Positions 43,503 through 52,596 of a stretch of 64,000 bases of DNA are shown piece by piece. The stretch lies in assembly GCF_009806985.1 (NCBI RefSeq), contig NZ_WUAX01000008.1, forward strand, positions 154,012 to 218,011, read 5' to 3'. Origin of the DNA: Halorubrum sp. JWXQ-INN 858 (lineage in GTDB: Archaea > Halobacteriota > Halobacteria > Halobacteriales > Haloferacaceae). The position numbers and the translations under genes were made by a program. Numbering within the stretch: the stretch's first letter is position 1; every line of letters begins with the position of its first letter. Under the pieces are notes generated by a model, which made no database searches, was not told the DNA's origin, and saw only the letters and a program-made list of their open reading frames with translations.

Positions 43503-44558
43503 ATGTTCCCCCGCGAGTACCGCGGCGTCGCCTTCGCGGTCGCGCTGTTCGTCGTCGTGCAGATCGGCGCGCTGGCGCTGGTCCCCGAGTTCGCAGCGAG
43601 CGGGTACCAACCGGTCGAGGACCCGCAGAACCCGACAAACAGTCTGTTGTACATCGTCGCGATCCTCGTCATGACCGGGCTGATGCTGCTCGCGTTCCGC
43701 TACGAGTTCGACCGGGCGGTCCGGCTGCTTATCGTCGGCGTCTCCGCGTGGCTCTCGTGGTACGTGTTCGCCGCGCTCGTCTCGCCGGTCGCCGCCACGG
43801 TGCCGGCGCTCGCGGTCGCCGTCGGCCTGCTCGTCCATCCGGAGTGGTACGTCATCGACACCGCCGGGGTGTTGATGGGCGCGGGCGCGGCCGGCCTGTT
43901 CGGGATCTCGTTCGGGCTCCTCCCCGCGCTGATCCTGCTCTCGTTTCTCGCCGTCTACGACGCGATCTCCGTCTACGGCACCGAGCACATGCTGTCGCTC
44001 GCTGAGGGCGTGATGGACCTCAACATCCCCGTGGTGTTGGTGATCCCGCTGTCGCTGTCGTACTCGCTGCTCGACGACGACTTCGGCGGGGCGGCTGGCG
44101 TTCACGAGGACGGGGAAGGGGAGGACGGGGGAGAGGAGGACGGAGGAGAGGAGGACGGAGAGAGCCGAGGAAGCGACCCGGACGATGCGGACGGTGCGGT
44201 AGCCGACGGAGACGACGAGGTGACGGAAGACAAGGACCGCGTCGACGACCCGACTCGCGACGCGTTCTTCATCGGGCTCGGCGACGCGGTGATCCCGGCG
44301 GTGTTGGTCGCCAGCGCGGCGACGTTCTCCCCGGCGGCGGCGCTTGCGGTCCCGTTCATCGAGCTCAACCTCCCCGCGCTGCTCGCGATGGTCGGCACCG
44401 TCGCCGGCCTGCTCGTCCTGATGAGCTGGGTGATGAAGGGGCGGGCACACGCCGGCCTCCCCCTGTTGAACGGCGGCGCGATCGGCGGCTACCTGCTGGG
44501 GTCGGTGCTCGCCGGCGTCCCGCTGCTCGAGGCGGTCGGGCTCGCGGCGTTCCTCTGA
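43503..44558 (+). CDS. Presenilin-like A22 family aspartyl intramembrane protease
   Basis: 351 aa, about nine membrane segments. The two catalytic aspartates are in AVYDAISVYGTEHML (YD) and FIGLGDAVIPAVL (GLGD), with the PAL-like element GLPLLNGG near the C-terminus, the set that defines presenilin/signal-peptide-peptidase homologues. A very acidic loop of about 50 residues (227-275, GEEDGGEEDGE) separates the two Asp helices, as the large cytosolic loop does in presenilin. Such proteases cut membrane-embedded helices; haloarchaeal substrates are unknown. Confidence 0.85.
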   Translation: MFPREYRGVAFAVALFVVVQIGALALVPEFAASGYQPVEDPQNPTNSLLYIVAILVMTGLMLLAFRYEFDRAVRLLIVGVSAWLSWYVFAALVSPVAATVPALAVAVGLLVHPEWYVIDTAGVLMGAGAAGLFGISFGLLPALILLSFLAVYDAISVYGTEHMLSLAEGVMDLNIPVVLVIPLSLSYSLLDDDFGGAAGVHEDGEGEDGGEEDGGEEDGESRGSDPDDADGAVADGDDEVTEDKDRVDDPTRDAFFIGLGDAVIPAVLVASAATFSPAAALAVPFIELNLPALLAMVGTVAGLLVLMSWVMKGRAHAGLPLLNGGAIGGYLLGSVLAGVPLLEAVGLAAFL

Positions 44559-44658
44559 AGCGACCCACCGCCGGACCCCGTCGCAGGCGGGACGGTCGAC
44601 TCGGGTGCCGTCGGGACAGCGGACGTAGAAGTCAAGGCCCGAACTCGTTCCGAGCCCG

Positions 44659-44829
44659 TCAACTGTCCACGGATGACATCACTTCGGCTCCAAAGCCGAA
44701 GATCCCGACGACGAACCCGATCAGCATGATCGACGCCGCGGCCCCCATCTCCGACGGACTGATGTACGCGGAGAAGCCGCCGAACAGGACGACGAGAATA
44801 CCGAACCGCTGTAGTGCTGCTCCAGCCAT
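44659..44829 (-). CDS. Small two-helix membrane protein
   Basis: 56 aa. Two hydrophobic segments (residues 8-24 and 30-50) joined by SPSEMGAAA. ATG 44829 gives a compact protein; upstream in-frame codons are Arg/Pro-rich. An AT-rich TTAATG region lies about 40 nt upstream. Converges with the presenilin-like gene. Function unknown. Confidence 0.65.
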   Translation of the reverse strand: MAGAALQRFGILVVLFGGFSAYISPSEMGAAASIMLIGFVVGIFGFGAEVMSSVDS

Positions 44830-45077
44830 TGGTTCCGGTTGGACCGGTGTTCGATCTGCGTTCGCATTAATCCAGGACATTTTCGCGAACGGTCGTCGTG
44901 CTCGGGGGCAACGACGGCTCGGCGAGTGCCAATCGGCGATCGGCCGTTTCACGCGACGGTGTGTCGGGCGGAAGGACTTCGACGGGGCCGGCGGCGCTTA
45001 TAAGACGGAGACGGGGTTGTCGCCGGGGACGCGACGGACGCCGATTTATAAGTCCTTCGTCGAGGAGCGACGCTCGT

Positions 45078-45584
45078 TTATGAAGTATCGAGAACGCCGC
45101 TGCGGACCTTCACGCCGACGCCGGAGTCGAACGCGAGCAGCTCCGCGCCGGACAGCTCCGCGCGGCCAACGCCGAACAGCCGGTCCGCCTCGTCGACGAC
45201 GAGCACCTCGTCGCCGGGGCGGATCCCGTCGTCCGCGGCGGCGACGAACTTCGCGAACGCGTTTCGCCCCTCGCGGACGAACGGCTCGCTCTCCTCGCCG
45301 ACGACGATCCGGTGTGCCGGGGCGGTGAACGCGGCCCGGAGCCGTCGCCCGCCGGTCACGCCCAGCGTGAACCGACCGTCGGTGCCGTACGAGACGATCC
45401 GGTCGCCCTCGGGGCTGCCGGGCGTGTCGTCGACGTCACCGACGATCACCTGCCGGGGGCGGCCGCCGCTCGACCGCCGGATCGTGATCGGCTCGCCGGG
45501 CGGGAACAGCGCGTCGCCCGCGCCCGCGCCGAACTGGTAGTCCGCGCCGGTCCGGAGGTCCGCGAGGGTCTCGTCGTCGCTCAT
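45078..45584 (-). CDS. PUA-domain protein
   Basis: 168 aa. The C-terminal 80 residues (FAKFVAAADDGIRPGDEVLVVDEADRL in pieces, then GVGRAELSGAELLAF and GVGVKVRSG) form a PUA RNA-binding domain, as in archaeal tRNA/rRNA modification proteins. The N-terminal half (ADYQFGAGAGDALFPPGE) is conserved in such stand-alone haloarchaeal PUA proteins. It likely binds structured RNA; no catalytic domain is present. ATG 45584 follows a GCTTTGCG element. Confidence 0.82.
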   Translation of the reverse strand: MSDDETLADLRTGADYQFGAGAGDALFPPGEPITIRRSSGGRPRQVIVGDVDDTPGSPEGDRIVSYGTDGRFTLGVTGGRRLRAAFTAPAHRIVVGEESEPFVREGRNAFAKFVAAADDGIRPGDEVLVVDEADRLFGVGRAELSGAELLAFDSGVGVKVRSGVLDTS

Positions 45585-45623
45585 GGGTCGGCTACCCGGA
45601 GGAGGCGCAAAGCGGTTGCGACA

Positions 45624-45657
45624 CGGAACGGCGAGGGAAGGGGAACGGCGAGGGAAG
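45624..45657. repeat. 17-bp perfect direct repeat
   Basis: Two identical copies of ggaacggcgagggaagg, 45624-45640 and 45641-45657, between the stop of the NYN gene and the start of the PUA gene on the minus strand. Confidence 0.85.
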
Positions 45658-45673
45658 GAGGACGCGCCTGCAC

Positions 45674-46192
45674 TTACAGCAGGAACGTGTCCTCGCGCTC
45701 GGAGAGGTCGATGAACGCGTCGGCGGCGTCGATGAGGTCGTCGGAGGCGGAGTTCGAAAAGCCCATCGCCTCCACGCGAACCCCTTCGTGGCGCAGGTGC
45801 GTACAGAGCCGGGCGAAGTCGCCGTCGCCGGTACACAACACGACGGTGTCGACGTGGGTCGCGAGCGACACCGCATCGAGGCTCATCCCGAGGTCCCAGT
45901 CGGCCTTTTTCGTGCCGTCGGCGAACGTCTTGATGTCCTTGATCTTCGTCTCGAACCCGATCTCGCGGAGCGCCTCGAAGAAGCTCTCCTCCTCGGGGGA
46001 GTCGGCGCGGATCACGTACGCGATGGCGCGCACGAGCGCGCGGTCGCTCACGGCGTTCTCCAGCAGCTCGGAGTAGTCGATGTTCCGCGAGTAGACGCTC
46101 TGTGCGGAGTGGTAGAGGTTCTGTGAGTCGACGAGAACGGCCACCCGTTGTGCCGGATGGATCTCGCTTATCGCCGGCTGGTTCTCGGTCAT
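45674..46192 (-). CDS. NYN (PIN-like) domain protein, LabA type
   Basis: 172 aa, nearly all one NYN domain. Conserved acidic residues lie in VLVDSQNLYHS, ADWDLGMSLDAV and LCTGDGDFARL, the set expected to bind Mg in PIN/NYN ribonucleases. Predicted RNase activity is from the family. ATG 46192 has a CCTAAGG element 23-28 nt upstream. It precedes the PUA RNA-binding gene on the same strand, so a shared RNA-processing role is possible. Confidence 0.85.
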   Translation of the reverse strand: MTENQPAISEIHPAQRVAVLVDSQNLYHSAQSVYSRNIDYSELLENAVSDRALVRAIAYVIRADSPEEESFFEALREIGFETKIKDIKTFADGTKKADWDLGMSLDAVSLATHVDTVVLCTGDGDFARLCTHLRHEGVRVEAMGFSNSASDDLIDAADAFIDLSEREDTFLL

Positions 46193-46290
46193 ACGCGACC
46201 ATGTGAGGGCATCCCTTAGGCGTTTCCGGATCCGGCGGGGCGTCGACGCGCCGCCGACGAGCGGACCGCGGCGCGCGGCCGCCCGCCGAT

Positions 46291-46300
46291 ACCTAAATAC
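46291..46300 (+). promoter_or_regulatory. Putative promoter of the dpp-type operon
   Basis: ACCTAAATAC, a TATA-like element about 155 nt before the first permease ATG. It would start transcription near 46323, leaving an unusually long leader of about 125 nt. Confidence 0.45.
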
Positions 46301-46351
46301 CGGTCGGGGGCCAAGTCGGGCCCGAACGGTGACACGCGTGCTCGACCGGCC

Positions 46352-46423
46352 GCCGATCGACCGACGGACACCGACGCGGACAGGGGGTCCGAAGCCGATC
46401 GACCGACGGACGCCGACGCGGAC
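46352..46423 (+). repeat. 30-bp direct repeat in the dpp leader
   Basis: Two copies of gccgatcgaccgacggac plus a ccgacgcggac continuation, at 46352-46381 and 46394-46423. Their starts are 42 bp apart (14 codons), and they differ at one base. Confidence 0.85.
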
Positions 46424-46450
46424 GGCGCTCCGAACGACGGCCCCGACGAC

Positions 46451-47428
46451 ATGAGAGCGTACCTCGCGAAGCGGCTGCTGTGGACGCTGGTGGCGACGTG
46501 GATCACGGTCACGATCACCTTCCTGCTGCTCGAGCTGTCGCCCGTCTCCGCGAGCGAGGCGGCGTTCATCGACCGGCAGGTGCAGGCGGGCATGGAGTAC
46601 GAGGCGGCCGCCGAGCTGTACGACCGCCAGCTCGGCGGCGGCGGGACGGCGACGGAGCGGTACCTCGATTTCGTCGTCGGGCTCGCGACGCTCGAGTGGG
46701 GCCACTCTACGACGTACAACCGGCCCGTCGTCGACGTCGTCGCCGACGCGTGGGTGTACTCGGTCCAGTACGTCCTCCCGGCGACCGTCGTCGCGGTCGT
46801 CGTCGGCTTCGCGATCGGGCTCTACTCCGCGACCCACCAGTACAGTGCGGGCGACTACGCCGCGACGACCCTCGCGTTCGTCGGGGTGAGCCTCCCCAAC
46901 TTCTGGTTCGCGGTGATCTGTATCCTCGTCGGCGGGGTCTGGCTCGGCTGGTTCCCGACCCACTACACGACCGACGTCCCCGGACTCCTGTCGCTCGCGA
47001 ACGCTCACCAGCTCGTCCTCCCGACGTTCGTGTTGGGGACCGCCGCGATCGCCTCACAGGCCCGGTACGCGCGCGCGGAGTCGCTGGAGTACGTCCGCGC
47101 CGACTTCGTGACGGCCGCCCGGTCGAAGGGGATCTCCGAACGGGCGGTCGCCGTGAGACACGTCCTCCGGCCGGCGAGCGTCCCGCTCGCCACGGTCCTC
47201 GTCGGCGACGTTCTCGGGCTGCTGTTCGCGGGGGCCTACGTCATCGAGGTGATATTCGGGATCCCCGGGCTCGGGCTGGTGAGCTACCGGGCGATCCTCC
47301 AGGGCGACACCTCCCTCGTGCTCGCGACGACGCTGATCCCGGTGTTCGTCGCGATCCTCGGGAACCTCTGTCAGGACGTCGCGTACACGCTGCTCGACCC
47401 GCGGATCGAACTGGGTGAGGGACGGTGA
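46451..47428 (+). CDS. Dipeptide/oligopeptide-type ABC transporter permease (DppB-like)
   Basis: 325 aa inner permease with six helices. The N-terminal helix MRAYLAKRLLWTLVATW is typical of DppB, and the EAA cytoplasmic loop reads DFVTAARSKGISERAVAVRH. It would pair with the next gene to form the channel for peptides or other solutes (nickel and some sugars use the same family). Its stop overlaps the next GTG by 4 nt. No substrate-binding protein gene precedes it. Confidence 0.87.
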   Translation: MRAYLAKRLLWTLVATWITVTITFLLLELSPVSASEAAFIDRQVQAGMEYEAAAELYDRQLGGGGTATERYLDFVVGLATLEWGHSTTYNRPVVDVVADAWVYSVQYVLPATVVAVVVGFAIGLYSATHQYSAGDYAATTLAFVGVSLPNFWFAVICILVGGVWLGWFPTHYTTDVPGLLSLANAHQLVLPTFVLGTAAIASQARYARAESLEYVRADFVTAARSKGISERAVAVRHVLRPASVPLATVLVGDVLGLLFAGAYVIEVIFGIPGLGLVSYRAILQGDTSLVLATTLIPVFVAILGNLCQDVAYTLLDPRIELGEGR

Positions 47429-48669
47429 CCGGGGACGCTCCGAGCGCGGAGGGTTCGACGCCTCCCGACGGGAGCCCGGCGGAGCGCGTTCCGCCCGACA
47501 TCGACTCGCCCGACGCCGAGTCACCCGACGCCGAGTCGCCCGACGCCGACGGCCTCGACTTCCGGGAGATCGACTGGGCGGCACACGAGGGCGGCCGGTC
47601 GGTGCCGCGGCGACACCTCGCGTTCTGTGGGGTCGTCGCGGTCGGGGCCGTCGCCTGGGCGCTCGACGCCGCGGTCGGGATCGACCGGGGGACGCGTTTC
47701 GAGACAGGCGTCGGACCGGCGTCGATCGCGCCCGCGCCCGGCCACGTCGACTGGCTGTTCGCCCTCACGCTGTTCGTGGTCGGCTGGGCCGTCGTCGTCC
47801 CGCTGGTCCGGAACCCGCGGGCGGCGGCGCGCTACTGGCGCGGGTTCCGCCGGAACCGCGCCGCGGTCGCGGGGGCCGGGTTCCTGCTCGTCGTCCTCGC
47901 CGTCGGGATCGTCGGCCCCCTGCTTTTGGGTCGGCCGTCGATCGACCTCTCGAACACGTACCGGCCGCCGGTGTTCATGGGCGGGACGTGGGCGCACCCG
48001 CTGGGGACGACGCGGTCCGGCGAGGACCTCCTCCGGGTCGTCGTCGTCGGGATGCGCGTGAGCATGCAGGTCGGGCTGATCGGCACGGCCGTCGTCGTCG
48101 TCGTCGCGACCGCCGTCGGGACGGTCGCCGCCACGGCCGGCGGGCTCGTCGACGAGGCACTGATGCGGTTCGTCGACGTGGTGTTGACGTTCCCGACGTT
48201 CTTCCTCGTCCTCCTCGTCGTCTACCTGTACGGCGGCGACCTGTTCACGATAACGCTGATCCTCGGGGGGACGACGTGGGCGGCGACCTCGCGGGTGGTC
48301 CGGTCGGAGGCGCTCCAACGGGTCGAGGAGGGGTACGTGACCGCGGCCGAGGCCGCGGGCGCGAGCCGGGCGTGGATCGTGTGGCGACACGTCGTCCCCA
48401 ACGTCTCGAACACGGTCGTCACCGCCGCGACGCTCGTGGTCCCGTCGCTCATCCTCTACGAGGCCGCCCTGGCGTTCCTCGGCTTCGGCGACCCCGACGT
48501 CTGGTCGTGGGGCCGGGTGATAGCGGAGGGGCGGAGCGACCTCCAGAACGCCCCGTGGATCGCGACGATCCCCGGAGTGTTCCTGTTCGCCACCGTCCTC
48601 GCGTTCAACTTCCTCGGTGACGCCCTGCGCGACGCCCTGGACCCCAGACACGAGGCGGATCGGCGATGA
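47425..48669 (+). CDS. Dipeptide/oligopeptide-type ABC transporter permease (DppC-like)
   Basis: 414 aa, longer than the usual 280-300. The first 55 residues are acidic low complexity with an in-frame 15-bp repeat (SPDAE three times); an additional membrane region precedes the DppC core, which begins near [19 protein letters not shown]. The EAA loop is [23 protein letters not shown] 47425 overlaps the DppB stop; the stop overlaps the next ATG, so translation is coupled through the operon. Confidence 0.87.
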   Translation: MTGDAPSAEGSTPPDGSPAERVPPDIDSPDAESPDAESPDADGLDFREIDWAAHEGGRSVPRRHLAFCGVVAVGAVAWALDAAVGIDRGTRFETGVGPASIAPAPGHVDWLFALTLFVVGWAVVVPLVRNPRAAARYWRGFRRNRAAVAGAGFLLVVLAVGIVGPLLLGRPSIDLSNTYRPPVFMGGTWAHPLGTTRSGEDLLRVVVVGMRVSMQVGLIGTAVVVVVATAVGTVAATAGGLVDEALMRFVDVVLTFPTFFLVLLVVYLYGGDLFTITLILGGTTWAATSRVVRSEALQRVEEGYVTAAEAAGASRAWIVWRHVVPNVSNTVVTAATLVVPSLILYEAALAFLGFGDPDVWSWGRVIAEGRSDLQNAPWIATIPGVFLFATVLAFNFLGDALRDALDPRHEADRR

Positions 48670-49736
48670 CCTCGGACCGAACCACGTCGGACCCGCTCCT
48701 CGAGGTCGACGACCTCCGGGTGGCGTTCCACACCGACGCGGGGCTCGTCAGGGCGGTCGACGGGGTCTCGTTCTCGGTCGGTCGCGGCGAGACGACCTGT
48801 CTCGTCGGCGAGAGCGGGTCCGGCAAGTCGGTCACCGCGGAGGCGATAACCCGGCTGACCCCGTCCCCGCCGGGGGAGATCGACGGCGGGACCGTCCGGT
48901 TCGACGGCGAGGACGTGACGCGGGCGACCGACTCCCGGCTCCGAGAACTGCGCGGAAACCGGATCGCCCACGTCTTTCAGGACCCCGCGTCGGCGCTGAA
49001 CCCGGTGTACACCGTCGGGGCCCAGATCCGGGAGGCGATCCGCGCACACCGCGACGTCGGGAAACGCGCCGCTCGGGCACGGGCGATCGACCTGCTCGAC
49101 GCGACCGGGATCCCGGAGCCGGCGACGCGGGTCGACGACTACCCCCACGAGTTCTCCGGCGGAATGAAACAGCGGGTCTGTATCGCGATCGCGTTGGCGT
49201 GCGATCCCGACCTGCTGATCGCCGACGAGCCGACCTCGGCGCTCGACGCCACCGTCGAGGCGGGGATCCTCGACCTGTTCGCGGAGCTTCGGGCCGCGTT
49301 CGGGACGAGCCTCCTCTTCATCACGCACGACCTCGGCGTCGCCTCCCGAATCGCCGACCGCGTCGTCGTGTTGTACGCCGGGCGCGTGATGGAGTCCGGC
49401 CCTGCGAGCGCGGTGTTCGATCGCCCAGCACACCCGTACACGCGCGCCCTGTTGGCGTGTCGCCCCGGCGTCCCCGGCGGAAGCCGGCCGATCCCCGGAA
49501 GCCTCCCGGACCCGGTCGACCCGCCGGACGGCTGTCGCTTCGCCGAGCGCTGTCCGCACGCGATCGCGGCGTGTCGGGACGGCGAGCACCCCGCACGACA
49601 CCGCGTCGGCGACGACGACCACCACGTCTCGTGTATCCACTACGAGGGGAACGAGGGGACGGAGCTCGGGCCGCCGCCCGGCGAAGGCGCGGCGTGGCCG
49701 GCGTGGTCGACGCGGGCGGGGGGCCGGGATGAGTGA
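48666..49736 (+). CDS. ABC transporter ATP-binding protein (DppD-like)
   Basis: 356 aa. Walker [10 protein letters not shown], signature FSGGMKQR, Walker [13 protein letters not shown] and switch His in FITHDLG are all intact. The C-terminal oligopeptide-type domain has [15 protein letters not shown] and HHVSCIHY, a cysteine pattern found in this subfamily. It forms an ATPase heterodimer with the next gene product; the two genes overlap by 8 nt. Confidence 0.92.
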   Translation: MTSDRTTSDPLLEVDDLRVAFHTDAGLVRAVDGVSFSVGRGETTCLVGESGSGKSVTAEAITRLTPSPPGEIDGGTVRFDGEDVTRATDSRLRELRGNRIAHVFQDPASALNPVYTVGAQIREAIRAHRDVGKRAARARAIDLLDATGIPEPATRVDDYPHEFSGGMKQRVCIAIALACDPDLLIADEPTSALDATVEAGILDLFAELRAAFGTSLLFITHDLGVASRIADRVVVLYAGRVMESGPASAVFDRPAHPYTRALLACRPGVPGGSRPIPGSLPDPVDPPDGCRFAERCPHAIAACRDGEHPARHRVGDDDHHVSCIHYEGNEGTELGPPPGEGAAWPAWSTRAGGRDE

Positions 49737-51141
49737 CCCGCTCCTCGAGGCCGAGGGGGTGATCGCGGAGTATCCGGTCGGCGAGGGGCTCCTCCGGCGC
49801 GGGACCGGCGTCGTGAGGGCCGTCGACGGCGTCTCCCTCACCGTGCGGCGCGGGGAGACGCTCGGGATCGTCGGCGAGTCGGGCTGCGGGAAGTCGACGC
49901 TGGCGCGGACCCTGCTCCGGCTGGAGGAGCCAGCGGCGGGAACGATCCGGTTCGACGGCGAGCCGGTCTGCGGCCTCGACGGCGCGGCGCTGAAGCGGTT
50001 CCGACGGCGCGCCCAGATGACGTTTCAGGATCCCCGGTCGTCGTTCGATCCGCGGCGGTCGGTCGGGGAGTCGGTCGCCGAGCCGCTGCGGATCCACGGG
50101 CTGACCGGCCGTAGCTCCCGCCGGTCCGTCGTCGGGGGCGTGCTCGAACGGGTCGGCCTCGACGCCGGAGCGGCGGACCGCTACCCGCACGAACTCTCGG
50201 GCGGACAGCTCCAGCGCGCCGCGCTCGCCCGTGCGTTGGTGTTGAACCCGGACCTGCTCGTCGCCGACGAGCCCGTCTCCGCGCTCGACGTGTCGGTGCA
50301 GGCGGGGGTCCTCCGGCTCCTCGAGGACCTTCGGACGGAGCTGGGGCTGTCCGTGGTCGTCATCAGCCACGACCTCGGCGCGGTCCGGGAGGTCTGTGAC
50401 CGCGTGGCCGTGATGTACCTCGGCGAACTGGTCGAGGTCGGACCGACGGAGACGCTGTTCGAGGACCCGGCCCACCCGTACACGCGGGCGTTGGTCTCGG
50501 CGGTCCCGTCCGCGACCGAACACGGCCGCCGGGAGCGGGTCCGGCTCACCGGCGAGGTACCGGATCCCGCCGACCCGCCGCCGGGCTGTCGCTTCCACCC
50601 GCGGTGCCCCGAGGTCGTCGAGCCGGAGGGGTACGCCTTCGCGGAGGGCGTCTGGCGGTCCCTGCTCGATCTCGTCGTTCGCGCGGAGGCGGGGCGACTC
50701 ACGCCGGAGTCGGTCGCCGCGTCGATCGCCCGACAGCGGGTCGCGGACGGGAACGACGAGCCGACACCGCTCGGCAGACGCCCGCCGGGTACCGACGGGG
50801 AGTCGGTCGATCCGGCCGGTATCGGCCCGGCCGGTATCGACCCGGCCGACGTCGCCGACGACATCGCCGCCGCCGACGTCGACACCGCGGTCAGGGCGGC
50901 CCACGGCCTCCCGAGCCCCCTGTCGGATCCGGACGCCGAGGCCGTCCTCGCGGACGCGCTCGCGCGGGTCGCGGACGGGGACGCCGAGGGGGCGCGGAGC
51001 CGTCTAGCGAGGTCGTTCACGACGCCGTGCCGGGAGCGGCCGCCGCGGTCGATCGCCGTGAGCGAAGGGCACGTCGCCTCTTGCCACCTGATCCCGTCGG
51101 ACGGGGACGGGGACGAGAACGAGGGAACGGGACCCGAGTGA
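49729..51141 (+). CDS. ABC transporter ATP-binding protein (DppF-like) with split C-terminal domain
   Basis: 470 aa. Walker [10 protein letters not shown], signature LSGGQLQR, Walker [13 protein letters not shown] and VISHDLG are present. The C-terminal Cys-containing domain is interrupted: [14 protein letters not shown] is followed by an acidic insertion of about 120 residues before TPCRERPP and GHVASCHL resume it. Similar insertions occur, from memory, in other haloarchaeal relatives. A T5 run at 51157-51161 follows and could end the operon. Confidence 0.9.
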   Translation: MSDPLLEAEGVIAEYPVGEGLLRRGTGVVRAVDGVSLTVRRGETLGIVGESGCGKSTLARTLLRLEEPAAGTIRFDGEPVCGLDGAALKRFRRRAQMTFQDPRSSFDPRRSVGESVAEPLRIHGLTGRSSRRSVVGGVLERVGLDAGAADRYPHELSGGQLQRAALARALVLNPDLLVADEPVSALDVSVQAGVLRLLEDLRTELGLSVVVISHDLGAVREVCDRVAVMYLGELVEVGPTETLFEDPAHPYTRALVSAVPSATEHGRRERVRLTGEVPDPADPPPGCRFHPRCPEVVEPEGYAFAEGVWRSLLDLVVRAEAGRLTPESVAASIARQRVADGNDEPTPLGRRPPGTDGESVDPAGIGPAGIDPADVADDIAAADVDTAVRAAHGLPSPLSDPDAEAVLADALARVADGDAEGARSRLARSFTTPCRERPPRSIAVSEGHVASCHLIPSDGDGDENEGTGPE

Positions 51142-51206
51142 GCCCGTCCGTCGCCGTTTTTCACGGGTGTAGTAACCGTTTTCCGGACCGTCCGCGAACC
51201 GCCGGT

Positions 51207-52490
51207 ATGCTCACCGGACACGACGGTCGCGCGGCGTGGACGCGCGCGGCGGCCGACCGGATCGAACGGACCGACGACAACGTCGCCCCGATCGTGTATC
51301 CGCCCGCGACGGACCGCTTCGACGGCCTCCACGTCTGGGACACCTGGCCGCTCCGGAACCGAGACGGGAGCCTCGCGGAGATCGAGGGGCACCGCGTCCT
51401 CTGTGCGCTCACCAGCACGGACGAACTCCTGCCCGGCAAGCGCCACGACGTCGCCGCGATCTATTACTTTCACTCCACGGACGGGGCGACGTGGGAGCAC
51501 GGCGGGCCGCTGTTCGACGGCGACGCCCTCGGCTCCCGTCAGTGGGCCGGGTCGACGATGTACGACGACGGCGACGTGTACGCCTTTTATACGGCGTCCG
51601 GCCGGCGCGGGGAAGCGGAGCTGACGTACACCCAGCGCATCGCGGGTGCGACGGGCGGGACGGTAACCGTCGACGGGGGCGGGCTCTCGATCGACGGCGA
51701 CTGGGACCACCGGACGCTGCTGGAACCCGACGGGGAGCTGTACGAGCGCGAGGACCAGTCGCGCGGGATGACGTACACCTTCCGTGATCCGTGGTTCTTC
51801 GAGGACCCCGACGGCGGCGGGACGTACCTCCTCTTCGAGGCCAACACGCCGGTTTCGGAAAGCGAGGACCCCTGTGACGACGACCCCGCGGCCGCCGAGT
51901 TCAACGGCAGCGTCGGGATCGCCCGCTCGCCGACCGGCGATCCGACGGCGTGGGAGCTGGAGCCGCCGCTGCTCGACGCCGTCTGCGTGAACCAGGAGCT
52001 GGAGCGCCCGCATCTCGTCGTCCGCGACGGGACCTACTACCTGTTCGTCTCCAGCCACCAGCACACGTTCGCGCCCGGTATCGAGGGGTACGACGCCCTC
52101 TACGGCTTCGTCGCCGACGGCCTCCGCGGCGAGTACCGTCCCCTCAACGGCGACGGGGTCGTCGCCACGAACCCCGCGAACGCGCCCTTCCAGTCGTACT
52201 CGTGGACCGCCTACGACCACGGCGAGGAGGTCCTCGTCGTGAGCTTCTTCAACTACTTCGACTACGCGGGCGAGACGCTCGACGGGATCGCCGACCTCCC
52301 CGAACCCGAACAGCGCCGCCGGTTCGGCGGAACGCTCGCGCCGACGCTCCGGATCGGGCTCGACGGCGATCGGAGCCGACTGCTCGGGACGCTCGAACAC
52401 GGCGTCGTCCCGCTCCCGGGCGAGGGGCTCGACCCGGTCGATCGGGGCGGTCGCCCGCGCGGCGACGGCCGAGTGGGCGGTCCGTACTGA
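51207..52490 (+). CDS. GH68 family enzyme (levansucrase / beta-fructofuranosidase)
   Basis: 427 aa five-bladed beta-propeller enzyme acting on sucrose or fructans. The catalytic triad of GH68 is visible: nucleophile D45 in HVWDTWPLR, transition-state stabiliser D194 in TFRDPWFF, and acid/base E266 in NQELERPHLV. Family members either polymerise fructose into levan or hydrolyse sucrose; the sequence does not decide. No Sec or Tat signal precedes the catalytic domain, so the product looks cytoplasmic unless a start further upstream exists. It follows the ABC operon by 65 nt, including a T-run. Confidence 0.87.
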   Translation: MLTGHDGRAAWTRAAADRIERTDDNVAPIVYPPATDRFDGLHVWDTWPLRNRDGSLAEIEGHRVLCALTSTDELLPGKRHDVAAIYYFHSTDGATWEHGGPLFDGDALGSRQWAGSTMYDDGDVYAFYTASGRRGEAELTYTQRIAGATGGTVTVDGGGLSIDGDWDHRTLLEPDGELYEREDQSRGMTYTFRDPWFFEDPDGGGTYLLFEANTPVSESEDPCDDDPAAAEFNGSVGIARSPTGDPTAWELEPPLLDAVCVNQELERPHLVVRDGTYYLFVSSHQHTFAPGIEGYDALYGFVADGLRGEYRPLNGDGVVATNPANAPFQSYSWTAYDHGEEVLVVSFFNYFDYAGETLDGIADLPEPEQRRRFGGTLAPTLRIGLDGDRSRLLGTLEHGVVPLPGEGLDPVDRGGRPRGDGRVGGPY

Positions 52491-52530
52491 TCCGCACCGG
52501 TCCGTACTGATCCGCGCCGGTCCGTGGAGA
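52479..52530 (+). repeat. 20-bp tail repeat with duplicated stop
   Basis: ggtccgtactgatccgcacc at 52479, a one-base variant at 52499 and a partial third at 52519. The gene's TGA (52488-52490) recurs at 52508-52510. Confidence 0.92.
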
Positions 52531-52596
52531 CCGAGACGCCAGCTCGCCGTTCCGTGACGCGACCCTATTTAACGGCGCGCGAGCAACCCACCGTCA

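Noticed and set aside
44830..45077. A gene or promoter pair suggested by two TTATAAG elements between the small membrane gene and the PUA gene
   Set aside because: No open frame of haloarchaeal composition starts after either element; they may be decayed copies of the PUA gene's stop region (cttcataaacg), but the similarity is too weak to claim.
46203..46450. An in-frame upstream extension of DppB through acidic TDADADG-like codons
   Set aside because: The frame is open and acidic, but it has no ATG, GTG or TTG start before ATG 46451.
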